DNA of 64,000 nt from Methylomonas methanica MC09 (GCF_000214665.1 NC_015572.1:496001-560000), one strand, 5' to 3'. Positions 1-9,114 are shown, counted from the stretch's first letter. Numbers and translations: made by a program. The notes: a model not told the origin generated them from the letters alone.

Positions 1-213
1 CTAGGCGCTTGGTTGGGATGGCAGTATTTACCTTTGATTATCATTTTGTCGTCTTTGGTGGGCGCCTGCATCGGCATTGCCATGATTATATTCAGGCAAC
101 ACGAAGCCAGTCGTCCGATTCCCTTTGGACCTTATTTGGCCGCCGCCGGTTGGTTGGCCTTGATTTGGGGTAGTGATTTAAATCGCCTATACCTGAATTA
201 CGCCGGGTTGTAA
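1..213 (+). CDS. pilD: Prepilin peptidase PilD, C-terminal fragment
   Basis: Only the last 70 residues are inside the window; the reading frame is open from base 1 and the start lies upstream. PilD is the inner-membrane aspartic peptidase/N-methyltransferase that matures type IV prepilins and type II pseudopilins. The visible part has the family's closing membrane helices, with the characteristic GAWLGWQ stretch, then LSSLVGA, and the PFGPYLAAAGW motif near the end. The catalytic aspartates would be upstream. The stop is 3 bases before the coaE start, so the genes are likely co-transcribed. pilU lies further along the window. Identification is confident from the C-terminal motifs. Confidence 0.9.
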   Translation, partial: LGAWLGWQYLPLIIILSSLVGACIGIAMIIFRQHEASRPIPFGPYLAAAGWLALIWGSDLNRLYLNYAGL

Positions 214-216
214 TCC

Positions 217-828
217 GTGCTGAAAGTGGGTATGACCGGCGGCATCGGCAGCGGAAAATCCACTGTTTGCCATTTGTTTTCGGCTTTAAATGTACCCATT
301 ATCGATACCGACATCATTGCCCGCCAGCTGGTAGAGCCCGGGCAACCGGCTTTATCTCAGCTTGTCGCCGTATTCGGCGCAACGATTATTAAGCAGGATG
401 GTTCGCTTGATCGGACGATGCTCAGGCAGCTGGTGTTTTCAGATGCCCAACATAAGCAGCAATTGGATGCCATCATGCATCCCTTGATTTTTAAAGAGTT
501 GGATGCCCAAGTTGCTCGCTTGCAAGCGGTTTATTGCCTGTTAGTCATTCCGCTTTTGGTGGAGACGCATAACAACTATGCGTTGGATCGCGTGTTGCTG
601 GTTGATTGTCCGGAGCAAGTTCAAGTACAGCGGGTTATAAATCGGGATGGGATTAGCCGGGAGCAAGCGCTGGCTATCATCGCCGCGCAAGCCTCACGGC
701 AACAGCGTCTGGCGCTGGCGCATGATGTGATTGACAATACGGCTACTCCCGAGACCCTTGCAGAACAGGTTAAAAGGCTGCACAATTCTTACCTTTTATT
801 AGCCACGGCTAGGACGACATCGGCTTGA
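217..828 (+). CDS. coaE: Dephospho-CoA kinase
   Basis: CoaE phosphorylates the 3'-OH of dephospho-CoA with ATP, the last step of coenzyme A synthesis, in the cytosol. The 203-residue protein has the usual family length. It opens with a P-loop GGIGSGKST (about residues 8-16) and then IIDTDIIAR, the conserved DTD segment after the first strand. The start is GTG, 3 bases after the pilD stop. Its last bases overlap the TTG start of zapD. The pilD-coaE-zapD-yacG string is a standard gammaproteobacterial arrangement, which supports the call. Confidence 0.95.
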   Translation: MLKVGMTGGIGSGKSTVCHLFSALNVPIIDTDIIARQLVEPGQPALSQLVAVFGATIIKQDGSLDRTMLRQLVFSDAQHKQQLDAIMHPLIFKELDAQVARLQAVYCLLVIPLLVETHNNYALDRVLLVDCPEQVQVQRVINRDGISREQALAIIAAQASRQQRLALAHDVIDNTATPETLAEQVKRLHNSYLLLATARTTSA

Positions 829-1595
829 ATACACTAACGACCTACGAATTCCCTCTTAACGAACGAATTCGGGTGTTTATGCGCCTGGAGCAGTTATTTC
901 AACAACTCAGCCACTTCATGGCTGGGGATTCGGTTTTCGATAAGCGCGCGGCTGTCGATACTTTGCTGGATATCCTGGTCATATTCAGCCGTAGTGATTT
1001 AAAATCGGAATTGATCAAGGAGCTGGAAAGACATGCCAAAGTACTCGGCATGTTGAGTAACAGCCAGGATGTCGATAAATCAAAATTACAGACGATTTTA
1101 CTGGAACTGAATCAGGCCAGCCGGAACCTTTATAACGCCAGCGGCAAAGTCGGTGCCAGCGTTATGGAAAGCGGTTTGTTTCAGAGTATTTCGCAACGTA
1201 GCGCCATTCCTGGGGGTACGTGTTCGTTCGATTTGCCGGCTTTCCATTATTGGCTGGAGCAGGATCTGGCCGAACAACAAAAAGACTTTCAGCAGTGGAC
1301 TTTGCCGTTTGCGGATATCCGCATCGCCATCGACCTTATTTTGGGTTTCATTCGGCAAAGCAGCGTACCCAAACAGGAAATCGCTCAGGCCGGTTTTTTT
1401 CAACTGGCCTTGGATAAGGCGCATCCCGTGCAACTGTTACGCGTGGGTGTGCCTGTGTCCGTGGGATGCTTTGCCGAAATCAGCGGCGGTAAACACCGGT
1501 TCAGCATTCGTTTTATGAAGCCATCGAGCGATGAGAATCGGCCTACCCAAACGCCGGCGGATATTTCGTTCACATTGTCTCGTTGTGCTGTGTAA
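825..1595 (+). CDS. zapD: Cell division protein ZapD
   Basis: ZapD (YacF) crosslinks FtsZ protofilaments at the Z-ring. The 256-residue product begins with [21 protein letters not shown], the hallmark of the family, and contains the [15 protein letters not shown] segment in the middle. The predicted start is a TTG at 825 overlapping the coaE stop codon (826-828). No better ATG lies upstream, and the conserved N-terminus begins within a few residues of it. Its own stop overlaps the yacG ATG (TAATG), pointing to translational coupling along the operon. Confidence 0.93.
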   Translation: MNTLTTYEFPLNERIRVFMRLEQLFQQLSHFMAGDSVFDKRAAVDTLLDILVIFSRSDLKSELIKELERHAKVLGMLSNSQDVDKSKLQTILLELNQASRNLYNASGKVGASVMESGLFQSISQRSAIPGGTCSFDLPAFHYWLEQDLAEQQKDFQQWTLPFADIRIAIDLILGFIRQSSVPKQEIAQAGFFQLALDKAHPVQLLRVGVPVSVGCFAEISGGKHRFSIRFMKPSSDENRPTQTPADISFTLSRCAV

Positions 1596-1798
1596 TGAGC
1601 GGGCAGTCACCCCTTATCGTCGTTTGCCCGACGTGCAAAAACCCAGTGCCTTGGGTGGCGGAGCAGGCATTTAAGCCGTTTTGCAGCCAGCGCTGTAAGT
1701 TAATCGATCTGGGCGATTGGGCCACCGAAGCGCATAAAATTCCCGGCCAGCCGATTTCGACGGAGTTTGATGTCGATTCGTTCGATGCTGACGAATAA
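1595..1798 (+). CDS. yacG: DNA gyrase inhibitor / zinc protein YacG
   Basis: YacG is a small zinc-binding protein that in E. coli binds the GyrB C-terminal region and inhibits gyrase. This 67-residue product has the four zinc ligands as C11-x2-C14 and C30-x3-C34, followed by the conserved IDLGDWATE segment and an acidic tail. An alternative TTG start at 1583 would add four residues, but the ATG at 1595 overlaps the zapD stop and fits the family N-terminus better. It is the last gene of the pilD-coaE-zapD run; the next gene converges from the other strand 9 bases away. Confidence 0.93.
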   Translation: MSGQSPLIVVCPTCKNPVPWVAEQAFKPFCSQRCKLIDLGDWATEAHKIPGQPISTEFDVDSFDADE

Positions 1799-1807
1799 AG
1801 TCTAAAA

Positions 1808-2743
1808 TTAACTCAAAAAAGCGCTAATGCCGGCGATACCTTGAGCGCCGGCATGCAGTACGCGATCCATATCATCCAGTTCCAGACCGCCCAAAGCGAA
1901 TACCGGTAAATTGACCTGATCGATCAGCTTTGCCATGGTCTCCCAACCCAGCGGCTGGGCGTCGGGATGCGTTGCGGTGGGTAAAATCGGCGCCAATACC
2001 GCAAAGTCGGCTCCAATATTTTCGGCATGCCGTAACTCCTGCAAATTATGGCAGGATGCCGCTACCCAGCGATAGGGCGACGGCTTGGTTTGGCAAGCAA
2101 GCAAGGCTCGACTGCTAAGATGAAGGCCGTCGGCGGGTAGGCCGGTCAAGAGTAAGTCCGAGTTCAGCAAAACCTGTATGCCATGTTGCCGGCAATTCGC
2201 CAAAACAGCGTGACAAACAGCTGCAGTTTCCGCGGCGGGCAGCGATTTGATCCGTAACTGCAGCATAGTAATGCGCTTGTTAATGATGCGCTCGAGATTA
2301 GCCAGTACCTGCTTGGCGCTACTCCCTTCCAAAATCGCGTAACGGTCGGGTAGGCGGGAAGCAGTAATAATCGGCACATTGGCGACGGGGAATGCGTAAT
2401 CGCTTAGTTGCCGAGGCTCGACCCACTGCATGGCTTGGCCTTCGCAAGCTTCGGCGACGCCGGAAAAGTCGGTGACTTGCCAAACATCCAGCAGCACCCG
2501 TAAATCCGGATAGCAGTGGTTTATTTTGATCAGGGGTTTGGCGGTTTGCACCGTTATCCCCACTTCTTCCTGTAATTCACGCCGCAGTGCCTGCGTTACG
2601 GTTTCATGTGCTTCCAGTTTGCCGCCGGGGAACTCCCATAAGCCGCCTTGGTGGGTATGCTTGGCACGCTGAGTCAGCAAAATATTCCCGTTGCCGTCGC
2701 GGATCACGCCGACGGCAACATGTACGGCAGCGCTTCCGCTCAT
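1808..2743 (-). CDS. Nudix hydrolase (MutT-like) fused to a ThiE-like domain
   Basis: The 311-residue protein has an N-terminal Nudix domain (about 1-130) with a complete Nudix box: GGKLEAHE, then RREL, then QEEVG. MutT-type enzymes remove oxidised nucleotides such as 8-oxo-dGTP. Residues about 140-311 resemble thiamine-phosphate synthase (LQLRIKSL, GLHLSSRAL, and a glycine-rich FALGGL / AGAQGIAGISAF end). The usual ThiE pyrophosphate/Mg segment IINDR is replaced by LLNSD, so synthase activity is doubtful. This fusion is common in gammaproteobacteria, usually annotated as Nudix family hydrolase. The gene ends one base before the argJ stop-to-start junction, suggesting an argJ-mutT transcript. 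Confidence 0.88.
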   Translation of the reverse strand: MSGSAAVHVAVGVIRDGNGNILLTQRAKHTHQGGLWEFPGGKLEAHETVTQALRRELQEEVGITVQTAKPLIKINHCYPDLRVLLDVWQVTDFSGVAEACEGQAMQWVEPRQLSDYAFPVANVPIITASRLPDRYAILEGSSAKQVLANLERIINKRITMLQLRIKSLPAAETAAVCHAVLANCRQHGIQVLLNSDLLLTGLPADGLHLSSRALLACQTKPSPYRWVAASCHNLQELRHAENIGADFAVLAPILPTATHPDAQPLGWETMAKLIDQVNLPVFALGGLELDDMDRVLHAGAQGIAGISAFLS

Positions 2744-3958
2744 TTAGGTTCGGTACTCGGCATTAATGCGTACATAGTCATAGGAAAAGTCGCAGGTTAA
2801 TACTTCCTCACGGGAGGTGCCTCGGCCCAAGCGTACCGTGACGGTAATTTCGGCTTGACCCATGACCCTCTGTCCGTCCTGTTCCGTATAATCCGGGGAG
2901 CGGGCGCCACTTTCGACGATACAGACGTTGCCCAGATAGATTTCGATTTTATCCAGCGCCATGTTTGCCACGCCGGCTCTGCCAACGGCGGCCAGGATAC
3001 GGCCCCAATTGGGATCGCTGGCAAAAAAAGCGGTTTTTACCAGCGGCGAATGAGCGATGGTTTTAGCTACCTGCACGGCTTCGCCGCTATCCAATGCCTG
3101 TTCCACCACAATCCGGATCAATTTGGTCGCGCCTTCGCCGTCGCGAACGATCAACTCGGCCAAGCGTTTGCAAATGCGGGTGACCGCTGCCGCAAACGTG
3201 GTGTATTCCGGGCTATTCGCTTTAATTTCCGGCGCATCGCTGCAGGCACTGGCTAGTAAAACGCAAGCATCGTTGGTTGAGGTGTCGCCATCGACCGTGA
3301 TGCGGTTGAACGACAACTCGGCTGCCTCGGATAAGCAGGTTTGCAGCAAGTCTTGCTCGATATGGGCGTCGGTGGCGATAAAGCCCAGCATGGTGGCCAT
3401 GTTGGGTTGAATCATGCCGGCGCCTTTGGAGATGCCGGTGATGGTGATCGGCCGGCCGGCGATCTCTATTACCGTCGATGCACCTTTGGCAAAGGTGTCG
3501 GTAGTCATGATGGCGCGGGCAGCCTTATCCCAGTTATTTTCATGCAAGTTCGCCACGGCATTGGGCAGAGCTGTGGTGAGCTTGGTTACCGGCAGCGGTT
3601 CGCCGATTACCCCCGTCGAAAAAGGCAGCACCTGCTGGGCAATGCCTTCTCTTTCGTCGGCCAGCGCCGCGCAACTGGCGAAAGCGTCCTGCAGGCCTTG
3701 TTTGCCGGTACCGGCGTTGGCATTGCCGGAGTTGACCAGTAGCCAACGCGGTTCCTGGCCAAGATGCTCGCGGGCGATTATTACCGGAGCCGCGCAAAAG
3801 GCATTTTGGGTAAACACCGCCGCGCAGCTGCCGGTTTCGGCCATTTCGACGACTAAAATGTCGTCGCGCTGGGTTTGTTTGATACCTGCATTGCAGGTGC
3901 CGAGTTTGATGCCCTTAACCGGGTGCATCGTTGGGAAATCACATTGTCCTACTGCCAT
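2744..3958 (-). CDS. argJ: Bifunctional ornithine acetyltransferase / N-acetylglutamate synthase
   Basis: ArgJ recycles the acetyl group from N-acetylornithine to glutamate, giving the cyclic arginine route, in the cytosol. The 404-residue precursor self-cleaves before a nucleophilic threonine. That site is visible as NMATMLGF with T189 as the expected nucleophile, preceded by KGAGMIQP. The N-terminus GIKLGTCNAGIK and the central TTDTFAKGA are also family marks. The N-terminal MAVGQCDFPTMHPVKG matches the expected start. The adjacent mutT/thiE-like gene starts immediately after the stop. Confidence 0.95.
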   Translation of the reverse strand: MAVGQCDFPTMHPVKGIKLGTCNAGIKQTQRDDILVVEMAETGSCAAVFTQNAFCAAPVIIAREHLGQEPRWLLVNSGNANAGTGKQGLQDAFASCAALADEREGIAQQVLPFSTGVIGEPLPVTKLTTALPNAVANLHENNWDKAARAIMTTDTFAKGASTVIEIAGRPITITGISKGAGMIQPNMATMLGFIATDAHIEQDLLQTCLSEAAELSFNRITVDGDTSTNDACVLLASACSDAPEIKANSPEYTTFAAAVTRICKRLAELIVRDGEGATKLIRIVVEQALDSGEAVQVAKTIAHSPLVKTAFFASDPNWGRILAAVGRAGVANMALDKIEIYLGNVCIVESGARSPDYTEQDGQRVMGQAEITVTVRLGRGTSREEVLTCDFSYDYVRINAEYRT

Positions 3959-3978
3959 GTCATTACCTGTAGAAAAAA

Positions 3979-4203
3979 TTAAACCACTTCCAAAACTATT
4001 ACATATTCGCCGTTATCGGACCGGGTATCCAGTACCTTGTGTCCGTTGATGCGGCACCAGGCCGGTATGTCCTGCATGACGCCGGGATCGGTGCATTCCA
4101 CCGTCAAAATATCGCCGCTTTGCAGGGTTTTGACTTTATCCTGCGTGCGGATAACCGGTAACGGGCACAGCAAACGGCGGGCATTCAGCGTTTCCTGTGT
4201 CAT
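3979..4203 (-). CDS. TusA-family sulfur carrier protein
   Basis: This 74-residue protein has the TusA fold signature, a CPLP motif with the persulfide-carrying cysteine C13, followed by the VKTLQSGDILTVECTDPG segment. TusA-like proteins shuttle sulfane sulfur between a cysteine desulfurase and an acceptor enzyme. The ATG at 4203 overlaps the stop of the upstream PP-loop gene (ATGA), so translation is probably coupled. An in-frame ATG nine bases upstream is possible but less likely. The pairing with a PP-loop ATPase suggests that this carrier supplies sulfur to that enzyme. The substrate is not known from the sequence. Confidence 0.87.
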   Translation of the reverse strand: MTQETLNARRLLCPLPVIRTQDKVKTLQSGDILTVECTDPGVMQDIPAWCRINGHKVLDTRSDNGEYVIVLEVV

Positions 4204-5243
4204 ACAAACCACTCCTCGGGAATTTGTTCCGCCGGCAGGGGGGTAACCTGGATGTTGCGCTCTTCGCCTTCTCGCGTGCGGATGGTCACTTCCACCGTTT
4301 CGGCATCGCGACCTTGACCGTAGCGGGCGGTGATCTGCCCGGCCAGATACAGATCGTCTTCCGTCGGTGAGCCGTCGATCAGGACTAGCGGGCCGCGGTG
4401 ACTAGCGCAGTTCATGCTCATAAAGTCTTTTTTATAACCGCTCATAAAGCGGGATTCGCCGTCTTCGCGGGCGACGATGACTTTAAAATGCGGCTTGGGG
4501 CGGATATGTCTGCCGACTTTTAACAGCATTACGTCGTCCAGCTCATACTCGCGACTTCCGCGTGCTTTCCACAAATCCACCAGTTTGTTCGAATAGGCCT
4601 CATCCGTTAAAAAACAGCAGCCGCCGGCCGGTTGGGCATAATCCGTAAAACCGAATTGTTTGGCCAGGGCCATCTGCGGCTTGCGGGAGCGGCCGCTGAA
4701 ACCGAACAATTTTTCGCGGCTGATCCAACCTTCGCGCTCCGGCAGGGTGGCCGGTAAATTTTGCGCCGATAACGGCCGGACCAGTAAGTCGTCGGCACCC
4801 GATTCGGCGGCGACGATAGGCATGGTCTGTTTGCGCTGCGACATCGGGCGCTGGCCGACAACTTCGCCGGTAATGATAAAGTCAAAACCGTTTTCCGCCA
4901 TCCATTGTTTAGCTTTATTTACCATGAAAATTTTGCAATCCAAACAGGGGTTCATGTTGGCGCCGTAGCCGTGCTTGGGATTCAGCAAAACCTGTTTGTA
5001 TTCCTCGATCACATCGATGATATGCAGCTTAATACCCAGTTGCTCCGCTACCCATAACGAATTATTGCGTTTGGGTTTATCTGCGTCCTGCTTGCGAATG
5101 GCATGGGTGTGTCCTTCTACACAAAATCCGGTAAAAAAATTGATACCTTCGACATGAATGCCTTGTTCCAGGATGGCTTGGGTAGCCAGCATGGAGTCCA
5201 GGCCGCCGGAAATCAGCGCCACCGCTTTTCGTTGTTGATTCAT
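4200..5243 (-). CDS. PP-loop ATPase, MnmA/ThiI-like, probable RNA sulfurtransferase
   Basis: The 347-residue protein begins with an adenylating PP-loop SGGLDS (residues 12-17), as in MnmA and ThiI. An NPCLDCK segment (C100, C103) resembles the MnmA NPxxxC region, and a GGCC pair (C209, C210) lies in the second half. Such enzymes adenylate a tRNA uridine or another carbonyl and replace oxygen with sulfur. Databases often label relatives as tRNA (5-methylaminomethyl-2-thiouridylate)-methyltransferase, but it is much shorter and diverged in the C-terminal half from MnmA. A TusA-like carrier overlaps its stop by 4 bases. Function as a sulfurtransferase is inference; the exact substrate is unknown. 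Confidence 0.7.
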   Translation of the reverse strand: MNQQRKAVALISGGLDSMLATQAILEQGIHVEGINFFTGFCVEGHTHAIRKQDADKPKRNNSLWVAEQLGIKLHIIDVIEEYKQVLLNPKHGYGANMNPCLDCKIFMVNKAKQWMAENGFDFIITGEVVGQRPMSQRKQTMPIVAAESGADDLLVRPLSAQNLPATLPEREGWISREKLFGFSGRSRKPQMALAKQFGFTDYAQPAGGCCFLTDEAYSNKLVDLWKARGSREYELDDVMLLKVGRHIRPKPHFKVIVAREDGESRFMSGYKKDFMSMNCASHRGPLVLIDGSPTEDDLYLAGQITARYGQGRDAETVEVTIRTREGEERNIQVTPLPAEQIPEEWFV

Positions 5244-5376
5244 AACTGCATTAGTACGGGTATTTTAGAAAAACTCACCATTATACGCGATACCTGCTTG
5301 CGTGTTCCCGGCTTCAACTTACTCGGGGATTACTCTACACTTAAGCTCGACTTTAATAATTACCGGTAGCAAGGCG

Positions 5377-6543
5377 ATGGACTTTAAAGATTATTTGAAA
5401 ATACTGGTGCAACACGACGGCTCCGACCTTTATTTAACAGCAGGTGCGCCGCCGGCGGCAAAGTTTCAAGGCACGCTAAAGCCGATAGAAAATATTAAGT
5501 TGACGAGCGAAAGGATAAAAGAGATCGCCAACAATATCATGGATGCCGATCAGCGGGCGGCGTTCGAGCATGTGCCTGAAATGAATCTGGCCATCGCCGA
5601 ATCCGGCGTGGGCCGTTTCAGGGTGAATATTTTCAAGCAGCGTAATAGCTACGCGCTGGTGATCCGCAATATCAAGGTCGATATTCCCAATGCCGACGTT
5701 TTGGGCTTGCCGCAGATATTGAAAGACAAGATTATGGAAAAACGCGGTTTGATCCTGTTTGTTGGTGGTACCGGTTCAGGCAAGTCCACCTCGTTGGCGG
5801 CGTTGATCGATTATCGCAATAGCAACTCATCCGGCCATATCATCACTATTGAAGATCCCATCGAATATGTGCATCCGCATAAAAAATCATTGGTCAACCA
5901 ACGTGAAGTCGGCGTGGATACGCTAAGTTACGAAGATGCATTGAAAAACACCCTGCGGCAGGCGCCGGATGTGATTTTAATTGGCGAAATCCGTAGCCAG
6001 GAAACCATGGAGCATGCCCTGGCGTTTGCGGAAACCGGCCACTTATGTTTGTCCACGCTGCATGCCAACAATGCCAATCAGGCGCTGGACAGGATCATCA
6101 ACTTTTTCCCGGAAGAGCGCCGTAACCAACTATTGTTGGATTTATCCCTAAATCTGCAGGCCTTTGTCTCGCAACGTTTGGTGCCGACGATCGAGGGTAA
6201 GCGGGTGGCGGCGATTGAAATATTGCTGGGTACCAAGCTGGTCAGCGATTTGATTCAGAAAGGCGAGGTGCATGCCATCAAGGAAGCCATGGAAAAATCG
6301 GAAAACATCGGCATGCAAACGTTCGACAGCCATTTGATGAAGTTGTACAAGAGCGGGGTGATTTCGCTGGAAGAAGCCTTGCGTAATTCGGATTCGCCCA
6401 ACAATTTGAAATTGAAGATCAATCTCAGCGAAGGATTGGGCTCGGCCACAGCACCAAAAGCCGAGAACGGCAAAAGTATGCTGGATAGTTTGGCGTTGGA
6501 AGAAATTGCCAAAAGCGAAGATGAAGAGGACGAGGGTCATTGA
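5377..6543 (+). CDS. pilU: Type IV pilus retraction ATPase PilU (PilT-like)
   Basis: This is a cytoplasmic hexameric ATPase of the PilT/VirB11 family that assists pilus retraction. The 388-residue protein has the PilU-type opening MDFKDYLKILVQHDGSDLYLTAG, a Walker A GGTGSGKST (about 130-138), a Walker B region ending in VILIGEIRS, and the downstream TGHLCLSTLHANN box. The acidic C-terminal tail and overall length fit PilU better than PilT (about 345). A longer frame starting at 5302 lacks similarity and a plausible ribosome site. No pilT is next to it here, which is a little unusual since pilT and pilU are often paired. Confidence 0.9.
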   Translation: MDFKDYLKILVQHDGSDLYLTAGAPPAAKFQGTLKPIENIKLTSERIKEIANNIMDADQRAAFEHVPEMNLAIAESGVGRFRVNIFKQRNSYALVIRNIKVDIPNADVLGLPQILKDKIMEKRGLILFVGGTGSGKSTSLAALIDYRNSNSSGHIITIEDPIEYVHPHKKSLVNQREVGVDTLSYEDALKNTLRQAPDVILIGEIRSQETMEHALAFAETGHLCLSTLHANNANQALDRIINFFPEERRNQLLLDLSLNLQAFVSQRLVPTIEGKRVAAIEILLGTKLVSDLIQKGEVHAIKEAMEKSENIGMQTFDSHLMKLYKSGVISLEEALRNSDSPNNLKLKINLSEGLGSATAPKAENGKSMLDSLALEEIAKSEDEEDEGH

Positions 6544-6558
6544 GTCGTCCTCTTAGCC

Positions 6559-7593
6559 TTACCGATAACGGTTAACCATTTCGCGCAGCGGAATGGCCTT
6601 AATTTTACTGGCGTGCCCGGCGGAGCCAAAGGCTTCGTAGCGTGACTGGCAAAGCGTCTGCATGGCGTCCCGGGCAGCTTGATAGGTTTTGCGGGCGTCC
6701 AGCTCCGCGGTATTTTCCGGTTGCGCCAAAAACCGGCGTATGGCGCCGGTAGAAGCCATGCGCAAGTCGGTGTCGATATTGACTTTGCGAACGCCGTATT
6801 TAATGCCTTCGACGATCTCGGCCACCGGTACGCCGTAGGTTTCGGGAATGTCGCCGCCGAATTCGTTAATGATTTGCAACCATTCCTGCGGTACGGAGCT
6901 GGAGCCGTGCATCACGAAGTGCATATTGGGCAAGCGTTGTTGCAGGGTTTGCAGGCGGCTGATCACCAAAATGTCGCCGGTGGGCGGTTTACTGAATTTG
7001 TACGCACCGTGACTGGTGCCGATGGCGACGGCCAGCGCATCAATTCCGGTCTGTTTGACAAATTCGGCTGCTTCGCCGGGATCGGTCAATAACCGGTTAT
7101 GATCCGGTTTTACCGGCGTATGACCGCCGGTTTCCTGCTTGGCTTCCAGCGACCCCAGACAACCGATCTCGCCCTCCACGGAAACCCCGCAGGCATGCGC
7201 CATTCTGACCACGGTGCGGGTAACCTCAACGTTATACTCGAACGACGCTGGGGTCTTCATATCTTCCTGTAGCGATCCGTCCATCATCACGGAACTGAAG
7301 CCGGCTTGAATCGCTTGTGCGCAAATGTCGGGTGTCGGCCCATGGTCGCGATGCATCACCACCGGAATATGCGGGTACTGCTCAACGGCGGCCAGAATCA
7401 AATGCCGCAAGAACACTTCCCCGGCGTAACGGTTCGCGCCGGCCGAGCCTTGCATGATCACCGGGCTGTCGCAGGCGTCTGCAGCTTGCATAATCGCTTG
7501 CACTTGCTCCATGTTACTAATATTGAAAGCGGGCACGGCAAAGCTGTGCTCCGCCGCATAGTCCAACAGTTGTCGCAATGAAACTAAAGCCAT
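6559..7593 (-). CDS. fba: Fructose-bisphosphate aldolase, class II
   Basis: The enzyme cleaves or forms fructose-1,6-bisphosphate (and sedoheptulose bisphosphate in the Calvin-type subfamily) using a divalent metal. The 345-residue product has the HRDHG motif with catalytic D83 and metal ligand H84, EGEIGCLG, and the phosphate-binding VRKVNIDTD region. The start [10 protein letters not shown] is preceded by AGGAG about 8 bases upstream; a 52-residue N-terminal extension of the open frame is not conserved-looking. In a methylotroph it would serve the RuMP cleavage/regeneration reactions; that role is inference. Confidence 0.94.
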   Translation of the reverse strand: MALVSLRQLLDYAAEHSFAVPAFNISNMEQVQAIMQAADACDSPVIMQGSAGANRYAGEVFLRHLILAAVEQYPHIPVVMHRDHGPTPDICAQAIQAGFSSVMMDGSLQEDMKTPASFEYNVEVTRTVVRMAHACGVSVEGEIGCLGSLEAKQETGGHTPVKPDHNRLLTDPGEAAEFVKQTGIDALAVAIGTSHGAYKFSKPPTGDILVISRLQTLQQRLPNMHFVMHGSSSVPQEWLQIINEFGGDIPETYGVPVAEIVEGIKYGVRKVNIDTDLRMASTGAIRRFLAQPENTAELDARKTYQAARDAMQTLCQSRYEAFGSAGHASKIKAIPLREMVNRYR

Positions 7594-8055
7594 CCGCGGC
7601 TCTCCTGAATTCGTTGAAATGTTGGACGCTACCCTATCACAAAATATGTCGCGAATTCTGGTGCGAGCCATGATTGAAACTCGTAAAGCCTTATTCGTCG
7701 CTATCGCTACATTGAGACAGCTATGCCAGCGTAAACGAGGGAAGGCCAATATTACGAATTAGCCAAGGTTGTAGAACCTGCGGTAATATTCCCTGCAGAA
7801 ATCGCGTTATTGAATTAAGAAAGATTCTGGCGTTTGGCAAGGGCGTGGCGGGTTGATGTCGACCCTTCAGAGACATCCAAAGCTTTCTCCCTAATGTCGG
7901 CGGCAATGCCCTTAGCCGTCATTCAACGCAGAGGTAAGGGCTCGCCGGGAACAAAGCATGGACGAAGCCACAAACCGTTGAGAAAAACCATAAAACGTCC
8001 TTGAGCCGGTGCGTCCCTTTGACCGGTGGGTTAGGTTTAGCTTTGCAAAATATAT
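7594..8055. other. Intergenic region with a nested inverted repeat
   Basis: No credible gene is visible between the aldolase start and the next minus-strand gene. The stretch contains an 8-base inverted repeat AATATTAC (7748-7755) / GTAATATT (7783-7790) that encloses a small AGGTT/AACCT hairpin (7766-7770 and 7775-7779). It lies about 155 bases upstream of the aldolase start. Nothing else recognisable. Confidence 0.6.
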
Positions 8056-8529
8056 TTAGACATTTATAGTAACTTTGATTAGTTTCATCGGAAATGTTTC
8101 ATCTGTTTTGCTATCCATAGAGATTTGAGCATTCATCCATACTTCTTTATTTCTCGGATAGTGTGGTAATTCTCTTAAAACTGCTAGTGAACTATTTGGC
8201 TCAATATTTCTTAGAATTATTTCATCTGATGGATTTGCTTTAGGTTCTATATAGCCTCTAAATGGATGCTCTGGAACTGAATAATTAGGTCTGATGAGAG
8301 CTCCAAAAAAGGATTCTGCTGAAACTTTAATAACGCGAATCGCAAATTGCGTTTTGTTAATAAACTCTAGCGTCCAGAGTCCATTCTGGTAATGCGATGG
8401 CGTTACTTCACATATAATCTCATGGAATTTTTTCTTTTCGATTTCCTCTTCTTTATTATTCATAGCACGAAGTTGTAACTCTATTCCTTCAGCCACTCTA
8501 TTGAGGGTTTTTAGAACGTCTTTACTCAT
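8056..8529 (-). CDS. Hypothetical protein, 157 residues
   Basis: Not recognised. The ATG at 8529 has an ACGAGGT ribosome site at a good distance and is preferred to an upstream ATG that would add 39 low-complexity residues. The protein starts with a charged helix (KEEEIEKKK near residue 30), followed by what looks like beta-rich sequence with proline-containing loops (RPNYSVPEHPF). No signal peptide or membrane helix is evident. Codon use is clearly more AT-rich than in the neighbours, which hints at recent acquisition. It is flanked by non-coding DNA on both sides, so it looks like a single-gene insertion. Confidence 0.6.
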   Translation of the reverse strand: MSKDVLKTLNRVAEGIELQLRAMNNKEEEIEKKKFHEIICEVTPSHYQNGLWTLEFINKTQFAIRVIKVSAESFFGALIRPNYSVPEHPFRGYIEPKANPSDEIILRNIEPNSSLAVLRELPHYPRNKEVWMNAQISMDSKTDETFPMKLIKVTINV

Positions 8530-8793
8530 AATAATACCTCGTAACAAGTTATTGAGTGTTGTTAACAGTATATCGACCATGAAACCTGGGTCGCAACAAC
8601 AAACCTTTGAACTATAAGGATTTTCACCCTTCCGTATATCTTCCAAACTCCGCTAAAAATTGCTTTTGGTATTAGCTGGATTTTTGCGCAAAAATCATTG
8701 GCGGCAATGAGCCAGTTTGCAGTCATTGAGAAAGGTCTGTTCTGTGTCAGCAATTGGCCGGTTTTTGTCACCTAATCACCCTACCGCCGGCAC

Positions 8794-9114
8794 TTATAAA
8801 TCCGTTAAATCCTGAAGTTTGTATATCGCATAAGCCGGTTGTTGGTAGGGGTGGGCGGCTAGCAGTGCTGTGACCGCCGTTTTGACATGCTCGTCGGCGC
8901 AAATCATTTCCACTTTATATTCCGCCACCCTTTCCAGTTTTCCAATTTGTCCCAGAAAGGGTTGGCTGTCTGCCAGTGGTCTGAATTGGCCCTGGCCCAG
9001 GGTTTGCCAAGCGCATTGGTCGTAATCGTTAAATTGTCCCGCACCCGCCGCAAACAGGGCATTTTTTACTTGGTCCAGGTGGCTGGCGGGGACGTAAAAA
9101 TTCAATTGATACAT
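8794..9114 (-). CDS. YqfO/NIF3 C-terminal-like, CutA-fold small protein
   Basis: The 106-residue protein matches the stand-alone version of the insert domain of NIF3/YqfO proteins, which has a CutA/PII-like ferredoxin fold. Typical features are the LNFYVPASHLDQVKNALFAAGAG opening, the YDQCAW segment, and AAHPYQQPAYAIYKL near the end. Biochemical function is not established for stand-alone members. The small membrane protein gene just upstream starts only about 160 bases away on the same strand, so they may be co-transcribed. Confidence 0.85.
   Translation of the reverse strand: MYQLNFYVPASHLDQVKNALFAAGAGQFNDYDQCAWQTLGQGQFRPLADSQPFLGQIGKLERVAEYKVEMICADEHVKTAVTALLAAHPYQQPAYAIYKLQDLTDL

Noticed and set aside
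8562..8771. 69-residue minus-strand frame upstream of the AT-rich orphan gene
   Set aside because: It overlaps the orphan gene's promoter region, lacks a good ribosome site, and has no recognisable pattern.
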